From positions 1 through 20,821 of the forward strand of contig CAVDRM010000036.1 in NCBI GenBank assembly GCA_963611355.1: a stretch of DNA of 20,821 nt, written 5' to 3'. The position numbers were made by a program, and so were the translations under genes. Source of the DNA: CAVDRM01 sp963611355 (lineage in GTDB: Bacteria; Bacillota; Clostridia; Christensenellales; Aristaeellaceae). The first letter of the stretch is position 1, and each line of letters starts with the position of its first letter. Of the stretch, positions 19,040-20,821 are shown one piece after another. Below the pieces are notes generated by a model. It had not been told where the DNA came from. It saw nothing but the letters and a program-made list of their open reading frames with translations, and did no database searches.

Positions 19040-20278
19040 ATGGATTTGATTCAAATTCGCCTGTTGGGACGGTTTGATATCATGGTCAACGGTGAGCGCA
19101 TCGACGATCAGCTGGCAAAATCGAAGAAGGGCTGTATGTTAATGCAGTACCTTTTATTACACCGCAGCGAATCTGTGCCTTATAACGAAATTTATGAGGT
19201 GCTTTGGCCGAACGAGGGAAGCGCGAATCCCGAAAGCGCATTGAAGACCCTGGTCAGCAGAATGCGCGCTATTTTAACCAAATATTCCAAGGAGCTGGGA
19301 AGCTGCATCGCCACCACCCGCGGCGCATACCGCTGGAATCAGAGCGTTCCCTGCGAAATCGACCTGTTTGAGTTTGAGGATCTCTGCGAGGAGCTGAAGC
19401 AGAAAAAGGAAATAACGCTGGATGATGAGACACGCAGCATGTTCGTCCGTGTGCTTGACCTGTATCATGGCGATTTACTGCCCAATCTGGCCGAGGAAAG
19501 CTGGGTCGTCACGCGCAGCGTCTCCCTCCAGAATCTGTATATGGAAACGGTCTACCGCTATCTGGACGCACTTCAGGATGCGGAGGAATATGAAGAAATC
19601 ATCTGCGTCTGCCGCCGCGCCTTGGAGGTGAATGCGTTTGACGAGCGTCTGCACATCAAGCTGATGGAAACGCTCGTGCGCACCAACCACAACAACGAAG
19701 CGCTCATGCAGTACAAGCACGTCACCAAGCTGCATTTCCGTTATCTCGGCATGAAGCCGCCGGAAGGCATTCAGGAATTTTATAAGCAAATCATCAAGGC
19801 CGGCCATGTGCTGGACGGGGACATTGATGCCATCCGCCGTGAGCTGAGCGAGTTCGAAGAAATGTCCGGCGCGTTCGTCTGCGAATATGCCGTGTTCAAG
19901 GAAATTTATAACTTGCAGGTACGCAATTTGGATCGTGCAGGGCAGACGATGTTCTTGGCGCTGCTGATAGCCAACAGCTTGGACGGGCAGACCTTAGAGC
20001 CGCTGAAGCTGGACGATGTCATGCAGAAGCTGTTGGAGGTGCTGCGCAAAACGCTCCGTAAGGGCGACACCGTGACGCATTACACCGCTTCTCAATATGC
20101 CATCCTGCTTCCGCTGAGGAAATACGACGATGGCAAAATCGTCATGGAGCGCATCAAAAACCTCTTCTACCGCCAGTATCCCAATTCCAATATCGTCCTG
20201 AACTACCGCATTGGCCCGATTCGTGATAAGCAGGTCATCCAGCACGAAAAACGGAGAGCGGAGGATATGGTGCAGTAA
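19040..20278 (+). CDS. BTAD-domain transcriptional regulator with degenerate GGDEF-like C terminus
   Basis: A 412-residue protein starting at ATG 19040, 9 nt after AAGGAG. Residues 1-95 form an OmpR-type winged helix (IRLLGRFDIMVNGERI … NPESALKTLVSRMRAIL … TTRGAYRW), and 100-255 form the bacterial transcriptional activation domain of SARP-like regulators (TPR-like helices, ALEVNAFDERLHIKLMETLV). The remainder (about 285-400) resembles a diguanylate cyclase fold. LRKGDTVTHYTASQYAILLP lies where R-x-GD...GGDEF-x-x-LLP would be, so the active-site loop is lost. It may bind but not make c-di-GMP or another ligand. It follows pilT by 39 bp, with a TATAAT-like box (19001) and a small hairpin (19008-19022) between, and may regulate the pilin operon. 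Confidence 0.8.
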   Translation: MDLIQIRLLGRFDIMVNGERIDDQLAKSKKGCMLMQYLLLHRSESVPYNEIYEVLWPNEGSANPESALKTLVSRMRAILTKYSKELGSCIATTRGAYRWNQSVPCEIDLFEFEDLCEELKQKKEITLDDETRSMFVRVLDLYHGDLLPNLAEESWVVTRSVSLQNLYMETVYRYLDALQDAEEYEEIICVCRRALEVNAFDERLHIKLMETLVRTNHNNEALMQYKHVTKLHFRYLGMKPPEGIQEFYKQIIKAGHVLDGDIDAIRRELSEFEEMSGAFVCEYAVFKEIYNLQVRNLDRAGQTMFLALLIANSLDGQTLEPLKLDDVMQKLLEVLRKTLRKGDTVTHYTASQYAILLPLRKYDDGKIVMERIKNLFYRQYPNSNIVLNYRIGPIRDKQVIQHEKRRAEDMVQ

Positions 20279-20295
20279 TATTATCACATTTGCCC

Positions 20296-20326
20296 GCCGT
20301 CCCGCATAAAACACGGGGCGGCTTTT
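20296..20326 (+). terminator. Terminator after the BTAD regulator gene
   Basis: GCCGTCCCG (20296-20304) pairs with CGGGGCGGC (20314-20322, one T-G pair), followed by TTTT. Confidence 0.8.
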
Positions 20327-20490
20327 ATGATGTTGTCGATGGTTTCATGACTTGAATCAGCTCATAAAACACGCGCTTTTGTTCTCTTGTCAGCCCTTTT
20401 CATGCATAGAACAGGCGCTGCTCCTCAGTCAGTTCCACGAGGCTGCCCTCGGCGAAAAACTGCGACAGGGCGATGCCAAAGCCGCTGCAC
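20325..20490 (-). pseudogene. C-terminal remnant of an XRE-family regulator
   Basis: Read leftward, the frame gives CSGFGIALSQFFAEGSLVEL, TEEQRLFYA, a TGA, KGLTREQKRVFYELIQVMK, then a stop at 20325-20327. This matches the C-terminal tail common in XRE regulators of Clostridia (GFGITLSQFF...ELT-EQ...LTPEQK). The internal TGA stands where a Trp codon is likely, so one base changed. The DNA-binding half is missing; the remnant is joined directly to transposase sequence. It is non-functional. Confidence 0.65.
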
Positions 20491-20668
20491 ATGCAGCGTC
20501 ACGTCTCCGGACGTCGTTGTGAGATTGCGGTCATAGTGCCCGCTGCAGTAGCCCTGACGGGCTTCGCTGCGCTCGTAGCGAGCGGCTTGTGTCAAGCAGC
20601 AGGTTATTTAGCGTTTCTTCGACGCTTCCGCGTACCAGCTCCCGGATTTCTCCCTTGCTTGCTTTCTC
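20488..20668 (-). pseudogene. N-terminal remnant of an IS256/mutator-type transposase
   Basis: Read leftward, EKASKGEIRELVRGSVEETL and then NNLLLDTSR match the N terminus of IS256-family transposases. The match resumes one frame over as RYERSEARQGYCSGHYDRNL and TTTSGDVTLHV. Between the two blocks some codons and the reading frame are lost, a stop lies just before the first block, and the rest of the gene, with the DDE catalytic residues, is absent. At the inner end it runs into the XRE remnant, so a deletion has joined them. No terminal repeats were found. Confidence 0.7.
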
Positions 20669-20739
20669 ATACTAACTCAAGCTTAAAGCCCATGTACAAA
20701 CGGCTCAATTTATGGTATTATTCGATAGGGGTGATGATG

Positions 20740-20821
20740 ATGCCGAAGGCCATTGTGATTTCTGAAGAAGAGTACGCCGAAATAGTCAAATTGAGGAAAG
20801 CCAACAAAGACAAAAATATAG
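20740..20821 (+). CDS. Probable IS630-type transposase N terminus, cut by window end
   Basis: From the third of three in-frame ATGs (20734, 20737, 20740) the frame reads MPKAIVISEEEYAEIVKLRK, then ANKDKNI, to the window end. AGGGGTG precedes it. This opening is like the start of the HTH part of IS630-type transposases (…AIEISEEEY…). The remaining protein, which would show whether it is intact, is outside the window. Bases 20671-20733 carry no recognisable gene and might include the element's left end. Confidence 0.45.
   Translation, partial: MPKAIVISEEEYAEIVKLRKANKDKNI

Noticed and set aside
1..20821. CRISPR arrays, rRNA genes or a toxin-antitoxin pair
   Set aside because: No regularly spaced repeats, rRNA-like sequence or paired small genes of that type were seen on reading both strands.

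Overview
The window looks like a chromosomal stretch from a moderately GC-rich member of the Clostridia (Bacillota), probably a gut anaerobe. The signs are strong AGGAGG-type ribosome binding sites, sigma-A promoters with 17-nt spacers, CtsR control of clpC, a DUF4860/PilT-type pilin operon, and a Clostridia-type integrative element at the left edge. Lineage below class is a guess. All identifications come from reading the sequence; no database was searched.

Left edge (1-1145): the end of an integrative element read leftward. It has a RepA-type replication initiator broken by an in-frame TGA and a small excisionase-like HTH protein. A cluster of 10-bp repeats follows, and the element ends in a 3' half of a tRNA-Arg(CCU) gene that begins exactly at the anticodon loop, which marks the integration site. 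Then comes about 500 bp of weakly coding DNA.

Transport and sugar block (1669-6568): a leftward polar amino-acid ABC transporter operon (binding protein, permease, ATPase) has a strong promoter and a 160-nt leader. The leader encodes a 16-residue Cys-rich peptide over overlapping hairpins, which suggests transcription attenuation. A decayed XRE regulator and an orphan bidirectional terminator separate it from nagA (N-acetylglucosamine-6-phosphate deacetylase), which converges on a cytidylate-kinase-like gene.

Efflux block (6733-11127): a large MMPL/RND transporter and a TetR regulator are divergent, and their predicted promoters share one palindromic -10 box. A membrane-anchored Tim44-like/zinc-ribbon protein follows.

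Stress block (11286-14216): ctsR-clpC with a clear CtsR operator, but without the mcsA and mcsB genes that often lie between them.

Filament block (14334-20278): a compact operon encodes a membrane transglutaminase-like protein, a PilC/GspF platform, four small single-pass pilin-like proteins (one DUF4860) and a PilT ATPase. PilB, prepilin peptidase and secretin are not present. It is followed by a BTAD regulator with a degenerate GGDEF-like tail. The genes mostly overlap by a few bases, so they are probably co-expressed. This reduced type IV filament-like machine with a transglutaminase at its head is the best candidate here for an under-described system.

Right edge (20325-20821): a graveyard of remnants, with an XRE regulator tail fused to an IS256-type transposase fragment, then the start of a probable IS630-type transposase cut by the window end.
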